Below, piece after piece: positions 17,742 to 27,294 of a stretch of 64,000 nucleotides of DNA. Source of the DNA: Blastocladiella emersonii ATCC 22665 (Eukaryota > Blastocladiomycota > Blastocladiomycetes > Blastocladiales > Blastocladiaceae); the NCBI GenBank assembly GCA_025594325.1, contig JANHCV010000002.1:1860001-1924000 (forward strand), given 5' to 3'. Made by a program: the position numbers and the translations under genes. Numbering within the stretch: position 1 is the stretch's first letter; each line of letters begins with the position of its first letter. A model generated the notes under the pieces. The model ran no database searches. It was not told where the DNA came from and saw only the letters and a list, made by a program, of their open reading frames with translations.

Positions 17742-19073
17742 ATGAATGCGAAAACGCAACCCCTTCCGCGGCTTCCGCACGAGCTCGTCGAGCACGTCCT
17801 GATCCTTGCATTCATGGCCGACTGGCGGACCAAAAGGCCGGAGGTTTACACTCGCGTCAAACCCGGCCTCACGGTGCTGCAGAAAGTCGTGCAGCGGCAC
17901 AGCTACAAGCTGCAACTGCTCAGGCAGATCAAGGGCTATCCATTCGCGAATGCACTGCGGGATGGCGACCGGCAGCTTGCCCGCGGGTATGCGCGATACT
18001 GCAAACGATCGGACCTCACTTTTACCAACGCCGACGTGCTTCCGTCCTTTTCGGAGGGTCGAGTGAAGCTCCTGGACTGGCTACTTCACAAATCGAAACT
18101 TCCCGTGACACTTGGCAGCCTCGAGCTCGAAGCAGCCGTTTCCAGCGGGCAGATGGCCGTCCTCCGCTGGTGGCACGCGTCAGGGCTTGATATCACGGTT
18201 ACGAATCAACTTCTCCATCGCATCGCTATCACCTCCAGGACGAGCGTGCTGCAGTGGCTCGTCGATGCGGGGCAGTGGTTTGACGTGAACGAAATGAAGC
18301 GCATCGCCAGGGATTTCCGCAGCTGGACCATCCTTAACTGGTGCAGCGCGAATCGCGGCGCTGTGGCCAAGTTGGGTTCCCCAGCGGCCGTTGCCGAGAT
18401 GGTTGAGCGCGCGTGTCAAGAGGGCGATGTTGGAACGCTTGATCACTGGCTGCATTGCCGGCCAATCGAGGTGAAACGCATGGCACGTTGGTCAACCTGT
18501 ATTCGCGGCGCGGTTGAGCACGACCAGACCGCGAGCTTGGACTGGATCGCCAAGGTTAACTCTTGCAATCATACTGCGTGGGTCATGAACGGGTTCAAGG
18601 ATCAGCCCTCGCTTCTCGACTTGGCGAGCAAGGAGAATGCGGTTCGGAGCCTCAAGTGGCTCAAGCGCAACCTCCCGCCCGCCATTCTCGCGTACACGGC
18701 GGCCGCCATGGACACGAACCTTGCACATCAGCCAGAGGCGAAAGTCATTGCGCGTCTCGAGTGGTGGTGCACATCGGGCCTCCCGCTCAAGTACACGGCG
18801 GCGGCCATGGACGATGCCACGGCCAACGGGCACGACCGGGTCCTCTGGTGGTGGCGCCAGTCAGGCCTCGAGCTCAAATACACGGGCGCGGGGATCCCGA
18901 AAGCGATCGAGCGCATGTACCCGCCCGTGATTGAGTTCTGGCGCGACGCAGGGCTTCCCAACTGGGCCGACCCCAAGCATCTCATGGTCCAAACGGGCGA
19001 GGCCGAGTTTGACGAGCTGTTGCGCAGTGCGACGCGGGTCCTGATTTCGAGTGCGATCGAGAAGGAAGAGTAA
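17742..19073 (+). CDS. F-box-like / degenerate ankyrin-repeat protein, array member 3
   Basis: Single exon, 443 aa, beginning MNAKTQPLPRLPHELVEHVLILAFMAD, again an F-box-like LPHELVEHVL helix at the N-terminus. Ankyrin-like repeats follow (GRVKLLDWLLHKSKLP, MAVLRWWHASGLDI, LEWWCTSGLPLKYTAAAMDDATANG, LWWWRQSGLELKYTGAG, EFWRDAGLPNW). It is nearest to member 2. The protein is soluble in appearance, without signal peptide or membrane helix. The same cautious reading applies: an adaptor or substrate receptor built from short helical repeats. Confidence 0.8.
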   Translation: MNAKTQPLPRLPHELVEHVLILAFMADWRTKRPEVYTRVKPGLTVLQKVVQRHSYKLQLLRQIKGYPFANALRDGDRQLARGYARYCKRSDLTFTNADVLPSFSEGRVKLLDWLLHKSKLPVTLGSLELEAAVSSGQMAVLRWWHASGLDITVTNQLLHRIAITSRTSVLQWLVDAGQWFDVNEMKRIARDFRSWTILNWCSANRGAVAKLGSPAAVAEMVERACQEGDVGTLDHWLHCRPIEVKRMARWSTCIRGAVEHDQTASLDWIAKVNSCNHTAWVMNGFKDQPSLLDLASKENAVRSLKWLKRNLPPAILAYTAAAMDTNLAHQPEAKVIARLEWWCTSGLPLKYTAAAMDDATANGHDRVLWWWRQSGLELKYTGAGIPKAIERMYPPVIEFWRDAGLPNWADPKHLMVQTGEAEFDELLRSATRVLISSAIEKEE

Positions 19074-20054
19074 CACGATGAATATGAAACTTTCGTTGGT
19101 GAGCTCTTTCTGCAGTGGTCAAGATTGAGAAAAGGTCTCGCGTGCAATGAGAGACGCGTCGCGATATCAGGTGATGGCTGGTACGGGCGGGCCTCGATGC
19201 CTTGAGCGGCTACGCTCAGCCGCCATCTTTCCCTCCCGCCCAGACACACCGACACTCCACGCAACCACATGAAAGTCCATGCATTGATTCCGAGAACCGT
19301 TCATGTTGCTGTTTCTGCTGAGTTTCTCCGCCGATGTTGGTTCGGGGTCGGCAGCGACCCGTCTCGACCAGCGGGCGCTCGCTTGAGCCTCGGCTTTCTC
19401 ACACAAGTCGCACTGACCACGCGATCCTCTTCTTGCACTCATCTGCGCAAAGGGTCGTCATACAACCTCGTTTCCCATCCGGGCCGCATTCCGCTCGCTG
19501 TCCCGACATCCGCGGGATGACCACCTCCCACGCTGATACTTGCCCCTGCGTTCCTTCGACGTCCTGCAGTTGACGTTACCCTAAACAGCTTGCTCATGTC
19601 CGCCGTGACCGTCAACTCACCGCTCGATGCTGCTCCAACACACACAGTCGGCGCTCCACGGCGCGGGACGGCGAGTGATCCGCGGAGGCACGCGCCTCAT
19701 CAGTCTCTGCGCGAGAGCTCTGCCCCTCATGGTGCGCCGAGCGCGCGATGAGTGTCAACTTAGACTAGAATCTTATCTCATCACTTGTTACTTGACTCGG
19801 CCTGACGAACGCCTATCGGCTGTGCGAGTCGCGGCGCGTGAGTGCAGCGACCCCGCTCGTTCTTGCTATGCAACGAGGCGTCCACAACACCAGCAGCCTC
19901 GCGGATGTTTAAATCATGTCCTAAAGAGGGCGACGACGACGATCACTAATGAAAAGAGTGCATTGAGCGATACAAAAACGAAGAAGAACAATCACAAGAC
20001 GAACAAATAAACGAGAGGGGGGAATCGCGACGGGAGGGACGGGCACAACAACGA
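19074..20054. other. Intergenic, no gene seen
   Basis: About 980 bp between the ankyrin-like array and the convergent chitin synthase-like gene. GC content is lower than average in 19740-20010, with A-rich sequence (about 19920-20010). The open frames are short and featureless. Confidence 0.5.
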
Positions 20055-22708
20055 CTAGCGCTGCTGCTGCTGCTGCTGGCCGTCCACGACCACGTCGTCG
20101 AGGTCCACGGGGTTACCGTCGGCGTCCACGGCGGGGGCATCGGCGCCGCCGTCAACGGCCGCGCGCGGCCCGCCCCACGTCCGCTGGCGGACGGTGAGGA
20201 ACGAGTACATGAGGATGGCGATTTGGAAGAAGGGGTTGAAGAGGTAGTAGGGCAGGTAGACGATGACCGACTTGAGGCGCTTCTCCGAGATGGCCCAGAT
20301 GGTGACGAACAGCCAGTTCGGGATGATGACGATGATGAGCCAGACGAGGTAGTCGACCTTGAACGTCGAGTAGTCGAAGATGAGGTTGAAGAGGACCTCG
20401 ACGAGCAGCAGGTACGTGATGGCGCCGCCGACCTTGAGGATCTGGAACAGCTTGGTGAGCATGAGGATCGGGTACTTTGCCCAGAACAGCGGCGTGCACA
20501 GCATGATGAGCTCGTTGGTGATGGTGCCGAGGAACCAGCGGCGGCGCTGACGCAGCAGGTTCGAGAAGTTGCTGGGGGCCTCGGTCTTGCACATGGCGTG
20601 CGAGTTGAACCCGAGGTTGTGCGTGCCGTCGCGCTCCATGAGCAGGTGCGTCATGTACCGGTCCTCGCCGAGGTACCGGCGCGCGAAGTCGAAGGTCGAT
20701 GTGATCTCGGCCTGGTAGAAGTAGTCCTGCGCGACGTCGAGCAGCACCGGGTACTTGAACATGGTCAGCACGCCGGGGAGGCAGGTGACGGCACCCATGA
20801 GGGCCTCGGCGTTGCGGTAGATCATGGACTCGATGTACTCGGCGTCCTGCATGATGCGCCAGAAGTTGTACGAGTCCTCGTTGCGGCTGACGACGAACCC
20901 GGTGACGGCGCGCGTCTGCGGGTACCGCTGCACCTCGGCGACGAGCTGCGACACCGTGTCGGGCATGATGGCCGTGTCCGAGTCCATGAACAGGATGTAC
21001 GGGTCCTCGACGTGGCCCTCCTCCTCGAGCTCGAGCTGCATGCGCTCGAACATGTTGCGCTGCGTCCCGAGCTTGCCCGAGTGCTCGAACCGGCACACGG
21101 TGAACTGCACCCCACGGTACTCCATGGTGTAGTCGTCGGGGCAGTTCTCGGCGTCAAAGTCGAGCGACTGGCGACGCTCGAACATGCTGGCGCTGTGGAT
21201 CGAGGGGGTCCCGTTGAACGCCGACACCGCGGGCGACGCGCTACCGGCCTGCGTCGGGTCGAAGGCGGGCGACCGACCGTCGATGGACATGGACATGCGG
21301 ACCGCGGCCGCGTTGTTGGCCGTGGCGGTGACGATCTGGTCGAACCCGTTGTACTTCATGGACTTGCGGCCCATGACGGCCTTGTGCGTGTACTCCTCCT
21401 CGGCAGCGACGGCGATACCGGCGGCGTAGTCGGGAACGGGCGACGCGAGGGTGGCGGGCGACGGGGACGCGGCGGCGGCGGCAGCCGGGGTGGTGGGCGA
21501 GTTGGACGCGGCGCCGCGGCGCGCGAGGGTCTCGGAGCGGAGCGGGACACCGGTCATGAGGCGGCACAGGGTGAAGAACTGCTGCTCGACGTCGTAGTTG
21601 TCGAAGCCGACGTAGACGCGCAGGCGCGGGTAGTCGGACGCGGCGACGCCGTTGATGGCGCCCATGAGGTTGGGCAGCGGCTCGTTGAAGGTCGGGATCA
21701 TGACGTAGACGAGCGGGAGGCCCTTCTCGGCGGCGCCGGGGATCGCGGCGGCCGAGTGCGCCGTGGTCGTGACCTTGGAGCCGTCGGCGTTGGGCATGAC
21801 GGCGGCGTGCAGGCCGTTCTCCTTGACGAACTCGTCGCAGCGCTTAGCGAACTCGCTGCGCACCTTGCGCGTGTAGAAGTAGTCGCGCGTGAGCTTGATG
21901 AGGGCTACGGGCGAACAGGGGGAGGGGAAACGTGAGTGATGGTCGATGTGATGGGCGCCGCGGCCGAGGGGGGGGGGACGTGCATGACCCGCATGGGCCG
22001 AACCACCAGGTATACGACCCATGTGGGATCGTAGCAAACCAGGATCCGCAGCGGGGTGAGGGGAGAGAGGGGAGTGAGGCGTACCGGCAATCATGTTGAC
22101 GACCACGGGGAACATGGCCATGAAGAAGAAGACCCATAGAAGGACGTTGATGTTGTTGCGGGTCTGGCGCGTAGTGATTTTGATAAAACTCGCAAAATAC
22201 TTCTGGAACTGTAGCATGATGACGGTAACTATAAGGGGGATGCGGGGGGTTAAGATTTGGTGGTCGCGCGCCGCTCAGAGGCGTTGGGCGTCACGGGCGT
22301 ACCGTAGACTACACGGGCGAACGGGAGAGCGTGTCAGCAGTGCTCCCAAGACACGCATATGCGAGTGAGCGTACCGAAGCCAGCCATGTAGACCGAGTAG
22401 AAGAGGAACATGGCGATGACGAGCGGGGGCATGAGCTTGTCGCTCCACGAGGAGTTGGCCTTGCGGCGTTTGGCGAGGCCAATATTGAAGATGTTGACGA
22501 ACGACCACGAGTGGAAGATCCAGTGCGACACGAGATACAGCAGGATGAAGGCCAGCATGATGTAGAAGACCACCTGGAGCGCGATGACGGCCCAGGCCGG
22601 CATGTCAGCGGTAGCATCGGGGACGAAGTCGTCCTCCCAGTCGATGGGGCCCCAGACGTCGGTGCCCGTGTCGACGGGGGCGTTCGGGTCGAAGATGAGG
22701 TCCGACAT
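20055..22708 (-). CDS. Chitin synthase-like family 2 glycosyltransferase
   Basis: Exons 22375-22708, a probable 6-nt microexon 22303-22308, 22085-22228 and 20055-21904 give about 777 aa. Chitin synthases polymerise GlcNAc from UDP-GlcNAc at the plasma membrane. Three N-terminal membrane helices precede a cytosolic GT2 domain: LVYVMIPTFNEPLPNL near residue 220 (nucleotide-binding start), FMDSDT near 468 (metal-binding DxD-like), LGEDRYMTHLL near 575 (catalytic ED), and LLRQRRRW near 613 (QxxRRW, processive enzymes). Five or six C-terminal helices follow, then a Gln-rich tail. An unusual Ala/Ser-rich insertion interrupts the catalytic domain between about residues 270 and 400. The QRRRW and ED motifs favour a chitin synthase of the division-2 type; another processive GT2 (hyaluronan or cellulose synthase-like) is less likely. 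Splicing out the microexon would still keep frame. Confidence 0.82.
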
Positions 22709-23901
22709 GGTTGGGTGTGGGATGGGTTGCTCGGGGAGGGAGAGGGAAAGGGAGGAGAGGAAGGGAGACGACGAGGTGGCTGTGCCGGCAGCAGCAACGA
22801 CGAAGGGGAGAGATGAGCGTCTAGGTGGGGCGGAGACTCGGTGGACGAGCCGTCGGTCCCTCTAAGGTGGAGAAGAGGAGCGAGCGAGCGAGGGGGAGGG
22901 CTGCTGCCGGGTTGATACAGTCTACGAGTGGTCTAGAAGGGCGCCAGAGCGGGTGGGCGGGAGAAGAGGGCGGCTCTTGTACGACGTGGTGGCCCGCTGT
23001 GCACCGCTCGAGACCGTGGCTTGCACTGAAAATGACAAGGGGCGGGGAGCGAGAGGAGAGAGCGAGCGCTCCAGCCTGGCCAGCGCTGGTTGGTCGGAGG
23101 CGGCGTGGCGCCGCTGCGGCGGCGGCGGAGCGGCCACCGCCTCTCGCTCGCTGCCTGGCTGCCTGCCACCTCCATCGCCGACCTGAAACACGACGTGCGT
23201 GTGGGTGTGCGGTGGTCGTCGCCGGTCGATGGCGGTGGCGGTGGCCATGGCCATGGTCATGGTCGCGGTCGAGGCCGCAGACGTTCACGCGAGGCAAGGT
23301 AGCCAAGCCACCGCCACGAAGAGTCTGTAGGTTGCCCGTGGTCCTCCTGTCCTCCGTTATGAAATGTTGTGCCGCGCAAGTGATAGTGGTCGAGCCGAGT
23401 TCACGCGCGCTCTGACGGCCTCGTGCAAAAGCGAGACTTCCTTCCTTCACGGCCAAGCGCGCGGCGGCTCCCTTTCGGATCTCCACAGGGTGGTCTGACT
23501 ACCTCCTTGATGCGCTCGGCAATGATCCGGTTGGACCGGTGGGTGGCGACTGCGTTGATGGCCGAGACTCTCGTACCCATAAAGAGGGGAGGGCGCAGTC
23601 CAGGGCGGCCACCAACATAAACGCCATCGATTCGAACCGAAGCAATCCAAAGAGTGAAAGCGTCCGTCCAGCTTGCTTTGGACCAGCTGGAGTACACCTT
23701 GCGCCAAGTGGCATAGTTCAGGGACGGATATGAACTCTCGACGTTCTCTGTGCCGATGGAAACGAGGTGGGGCAGCGAGTTTGGCGAGTCACCACCGCGT
23801 GGCTGCCATGTTCGCGGCCGTTGCAGGCAGGGTCGGCAACCCTCGGGTCATCCCTCTTCTCTCTCCCCAACATGCTAGTTTGATAAACAACCACACTTGC
23901 A
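22709..23901. other. Divergent intergenic region, probable promoters
   Basis: About 1.2 kb between the GT2 gene (-) and AARSD1 (+). It contains a CCATGG-rich tract (about 23240-23270) resembling the palindromic cluster in repeats A and B, and a purine-rich run (about 22725-22765). No convincing gene. Confidence 0.5.
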
Positions 23902-25343
23902 ATGAACACGGACGCTACCGAACTCAAGTCGACGCCGGTCGGCGCGTTGTACTGCCAGCGCAACTCGTTTGCGCGGTCCCTGGCGACGCGGATCGTGTCG
24001 GTCGAGGTCCCTGCCGCCGCGCCCGCTCCCGCTGCCGGCGGCAAGAAGAAGACTACCGCTACTCCCGCCCCCTCAGCTGTCGAGACCCGCCTCGTGGTGC
24101 TCGAGGACACGGTGATGTTCCCCGAGGGCGGCGGGCAGCCGGCGGACCGCGGCACGCTTACGGTCGGCGGGACCGAGTTCAAGGTGGTCGACGTGCAGCG
24201 CAAGGGCACCACGGCGATTCACACGGTTGCGCTGCCATCCAAGGAGGCGGGCGAGCTGCTGGTGCCGGGCGCGGAGGCCGAGACGACGCTCGCGTGGGCG
24301 CGCCGCCTCGATAACATGCAGCAGCACTCGGGACAGCACCTGCTGTCGGCCGTCGCTGAGCAGGAGTTTGGATGGCGTACTGCGAGCTGGTGCGTTCTTT
24401 ACTTCGGGATCTAGTATGGTTCAGGACGCTCACACGGACGAATTACAGGTCGTTTGGCAGCGAGTGGAACTTCATTGAGGTTGCGCAGGACATGCCCGAC
24501 GTCCCCGCACAGCCCATCACGGCCGCGACCCTGTCGGCGCTCGAATCGCGCGTGGCCGACCACATTGCGGCGGCACACCCGATCAGCGTTTCGGAGACGT
24601 CGACGACGACACAGACGCGCGGCTCGAGCAAGGCGCTCCCGGCGGACCTGCGCGGCGCGACGGACCTGATCGTGCGCACCGTGGTGATGGGCGACGTGGA
24701 CGCGAACCGGTGCTGCGGCACGCACCTGACGTCGACGCTGCAGATGCAGGCCGTGGCCGTGCAACCGACGACCGAGCGCGTGCGCGGCACCAACACGCGC
24801 ATCTACTTCGCGTTCGGCGACCGCGTCCGCAAGCTGCTCGCGGCCTCGCTTGCGCGCGACGCGGCGCTCACGGCGATTCTGTCGAGCGGCGCGCCCGAGT
24901 TCGAGGAGAAGGTCGGCAAGCTCGTCGAGGCGTCGCGTGCCGATAAGCGCAAGCTCAAGGCGACGACCGATGCGCTCGCTATGGCCTTCGTCCAGCTTCA
25001 CCTCGGGTCCACGCCGGCCGACGCTTCGGAGGTGCGCCGGTACCACGCCGAGGACGCCACGTCCATGGACCTGCTCCTGGCCATGTCGACGGCGCTCAAG
25101 ATGCGCGAGCCCGAGATGACCGCCGTCACGATCCTGTCGGCCATCGACGAGGCGGGCGCGGGCGCCGTGCTGGTATTGGGCCCCGTCGGACCCGCGCTCA
25201 CCGAGGCGATCGCCTCCGTCACGGCCGCGTTCCCGACGGCGCGCGGCGGCGGCGGCAAGGGGAAGCCCGGCGCCGTGTCGATGTGGCAGGGCCGGATCGC
25301 GGGCAAGGCCGAGGCCGCCAAGCTCGCCGAGTTCCGCGTCTAG
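23902..25343 (+). CDS. AARSD1: Alanyl-tRNA editing protein (AlaX-L/AARSD1 type)
   Basis: Two exons, 23902-24389 and 24449-25343, with a 59-bp intron (GTGCGT..ACAG) restoring WSFGSEWNF, giving 460 aa. The protein hydrolyses mischarged Ser-tRNA(Ala) (and Gly-tRNA in relatives) in trans. A substrate-binding beta-barrel half (VMFPEGGGQPADRG) precedes the editing domain. The zinc-binding signature is complete: HSGQH at about residues 142-146, and Cys/His of CCGTHL about 110 residues later. This corresponds to the HxxxH...CxxxH set of AlaRS and AlaX enzymes. No aminoacylation domain is present, so it is a free-standing editor. The long C-terminal extension with an alanine-rich helical segment is typical of AARSD1. 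An Ala/Lys insert near residues 38-55 is unusual. It likely acts in the cytosol. Confidence 0.92.
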
Positions 25344-25720
25344 CTGACCATGTTTTGCGCAATCATTGACTCATGTTATTGCACTCAAACGGTTTGTGGA
25401 GAGGGACCGAAGCGATGCCCCACAATCACGCGGAAGGTGCAGCGAGGCGCGACGCGTCGCGCCGCAGCTACACGTTTTCTGGTCGTTCCCTCGGCTGCGT
25501 GCTTGCGCCCTATGTCTGCGGACTGTGTCGCGTCGCACATCTGTCAACGACGCTCCCTTTCTTCTGCCTGGCTCATGCGAGCTGCATAACGCGCTCCGCC
25601 TGGACTCAGTCGACCGCTCTTGATGGAACAACGTATATGCATGCAGCAAGGGGACAGCGAGGGGTAGAGTGAGGGAGAGGGACGGGTAGACACCAAGCAT
25701 CTCGTGCACACGAGGCGCTT
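25344..25720. other. Convergent 3' intergenic region
   Basis: Shared terminator region of AARSD1 (+) and the SDT1-like gene (-). No gene is seen. Confidence 0.5.
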
Positions 25721-26655
25721 CTAGACAAACAGGTGCGGCAGGATCGACGGCAGCTCCTTGAGGTCGGCGATCGTAAAGTCCGCGTCGGCGTGCGACCGGC
25801 GCTCGACGTCGACCCAGATGGTCGTCCACCCGCGCTTCTTGGCCGCCGTCAGGTTCGGCAGGTTGTCGTCGGCAAAGTAGATGGGCACGCCCGCGCGCGC
25901 GTACGCCGACTCGGCCATGGCCTGCTCGTAGAACTCGGGCTCCGGCTTGCACGAGAAGTTGGGCCGCGTGTAGTCGCAGTACGTCTACGAGAGGCGGGCG
26001 CGTGGGGGTCAGTCAGCGGTCGTGTGCGAAGGAGGGCGTGTGCGAGGAGGCGTACCATGCCGTGGAACACGTCGCTGATCCCGACGAGGTCGAGCACGCG
26101 GCGCGCGTGGTGCACGCCCGCGTTGGTGAAGGTCCAACGCACAATGTCGGGCCGCAGCCGCTGCAGCATCGCGCGCAGCTCGGGGTCCGAGTGCACGTAC
26201 TTGGGCAGGTTGAGGGCCTGGTCCACGTTCCGGCTACACTCGCGCGCCCGAGAGTCAGTGGTGTGTCCGATCCACGGACAGCGGGTGGAGGAGACGTACT
26301 CGTAGTCGACGGGATCCGCGCTGTGGTGCTTGAGCAGGCCGCGGACCGAGAGCCCGTACTGGGAGTAGTACTGCTTGTGGAGGCGGATCGCCTCGTCGCG
26401 CGACAGGTTGAGGTGCCGCGCAAAGTACGTCTCGATCAGGTCGCGCATCTCGTCGAGCACGCCGCGGCTGTGCGAGTACACGGTCCCGTCGATGTCAAAG
26501 TAGAAGAAGGCCGTCGGGTTCGCCGGCCGCTCGGGCAGGAACTTGGACGGCAGCGTCACCGCCGGGTGCTCGACGGCCGTGGCGTGGATCGCGGTCGGGG
26601 GCATGGTGATCGCGGACGAGTGGTGGTGGTGGGTCCCGATCGTGCCGAGGGTCAT
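25721..26655 (-). CDS. SDT1: HAD-family pyrimidine 5'-nucleotidase, SDT1/PHM8-like
   Basis: Exons 26300-26655, 26056-26233 and 25721-25984 give 265 aa. It carries the HAD motifs in order: FDIDGTVY (motif I, nucleophile Asp and DxDGT), WTFTNAG (motif II), KPEPEFYEQA (motif III Lys), and FADDNLPNLTAAKKRGW (motif IV acidic pair). The cap helices (YYSQYGLSVRGLLKHH, LRAMLQRLRPDIV) match the Sdt1/Phm8/pyrimidine-5'-nucleotidase group, which dephosphorylates UMP/CMP or other nucleoside monophosphates. The N-terminal 40 residues are a His-rich extension not needed for the fold. A later ATG (MPPTAIHA) could be the true start. Confidence 0.88.
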
Positions 26656-27294
26656 GGTTTTGGGTGGAGGGAGCGAGTGGTGGAGTGGGAGTCTGCTGCA
26701 GCAAGTGAGTGCAGCGGTGTGCAATATGCGTTCGATCCGTTGAGCGAGAGTCCCGAGAGTAAGGAGCGGAGAGCGGAAGAGTTGCCCGGTTTATCTTGAT
26801 GACAGGGATTAAGAACCCGCCGCCGCCGCCGCCGTCCCGGCGGGTGCCTGCTGACGACGTCCGAGCGGTGGGAGACGACTACAATCGATGGCCAGGGGTC
26901 CTGTGACGGTCGCGCGACGCGTTGTCCCGCGCAGCCCTTGCGAGACCGGCGGCAAGGGAGATGTGCGGCTGGGATACATCGGGGACTGGGGCCTGCGAAG
27001 CGCGATAACGCGGGTGACGACACGAAGGAGACGCGTCAGGAAATCCCGTGAATCTCACGTGAGGTGTGAGACGCGACCTGGCCGCGTGAGCGACCGCGTG
27101 CGAGACGCGGCGTGCCACATGACGCTCGTGATAAGAAGGAGGCTCAGTTTGCCTCTGTGTAGTTCTTGGGCTCGGAGGTCCTCTACGAGACGGAGACGGA
27201 CGGGACGGAGACGGAGACGGATCTCGCCGTCGTCCACCTTGAGGGCCGCGGCTGCAAGTCGGACAGGATCCAGAGCCGAAGTTGGTTTTCGCTG
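26656..27294. other. Upstream region of SDT1-like gene
   Basis: Probable promoter of the SDT1-like gene up to the boundary of repeat copy B. A CCG triplet run sits near 26815-26840. No gene is seen. Confidence 0.45.

Noticed and set aside
20223-21935. 570-codon plus-strand open frame
   Set aside because: Antisense to the chitin synthase-like exon. Its Arg/Asp/Val/Gly-rich composition is the usual mirror of GC-rich coding DNA, and it has no domain.
23615-23660. tRNA B-box-like GGTTCGAATC on the minus strand
   Set aside because: The flanking bases do not pair into a T-stem, and no acceptor stem or A-box is found at the right distance.
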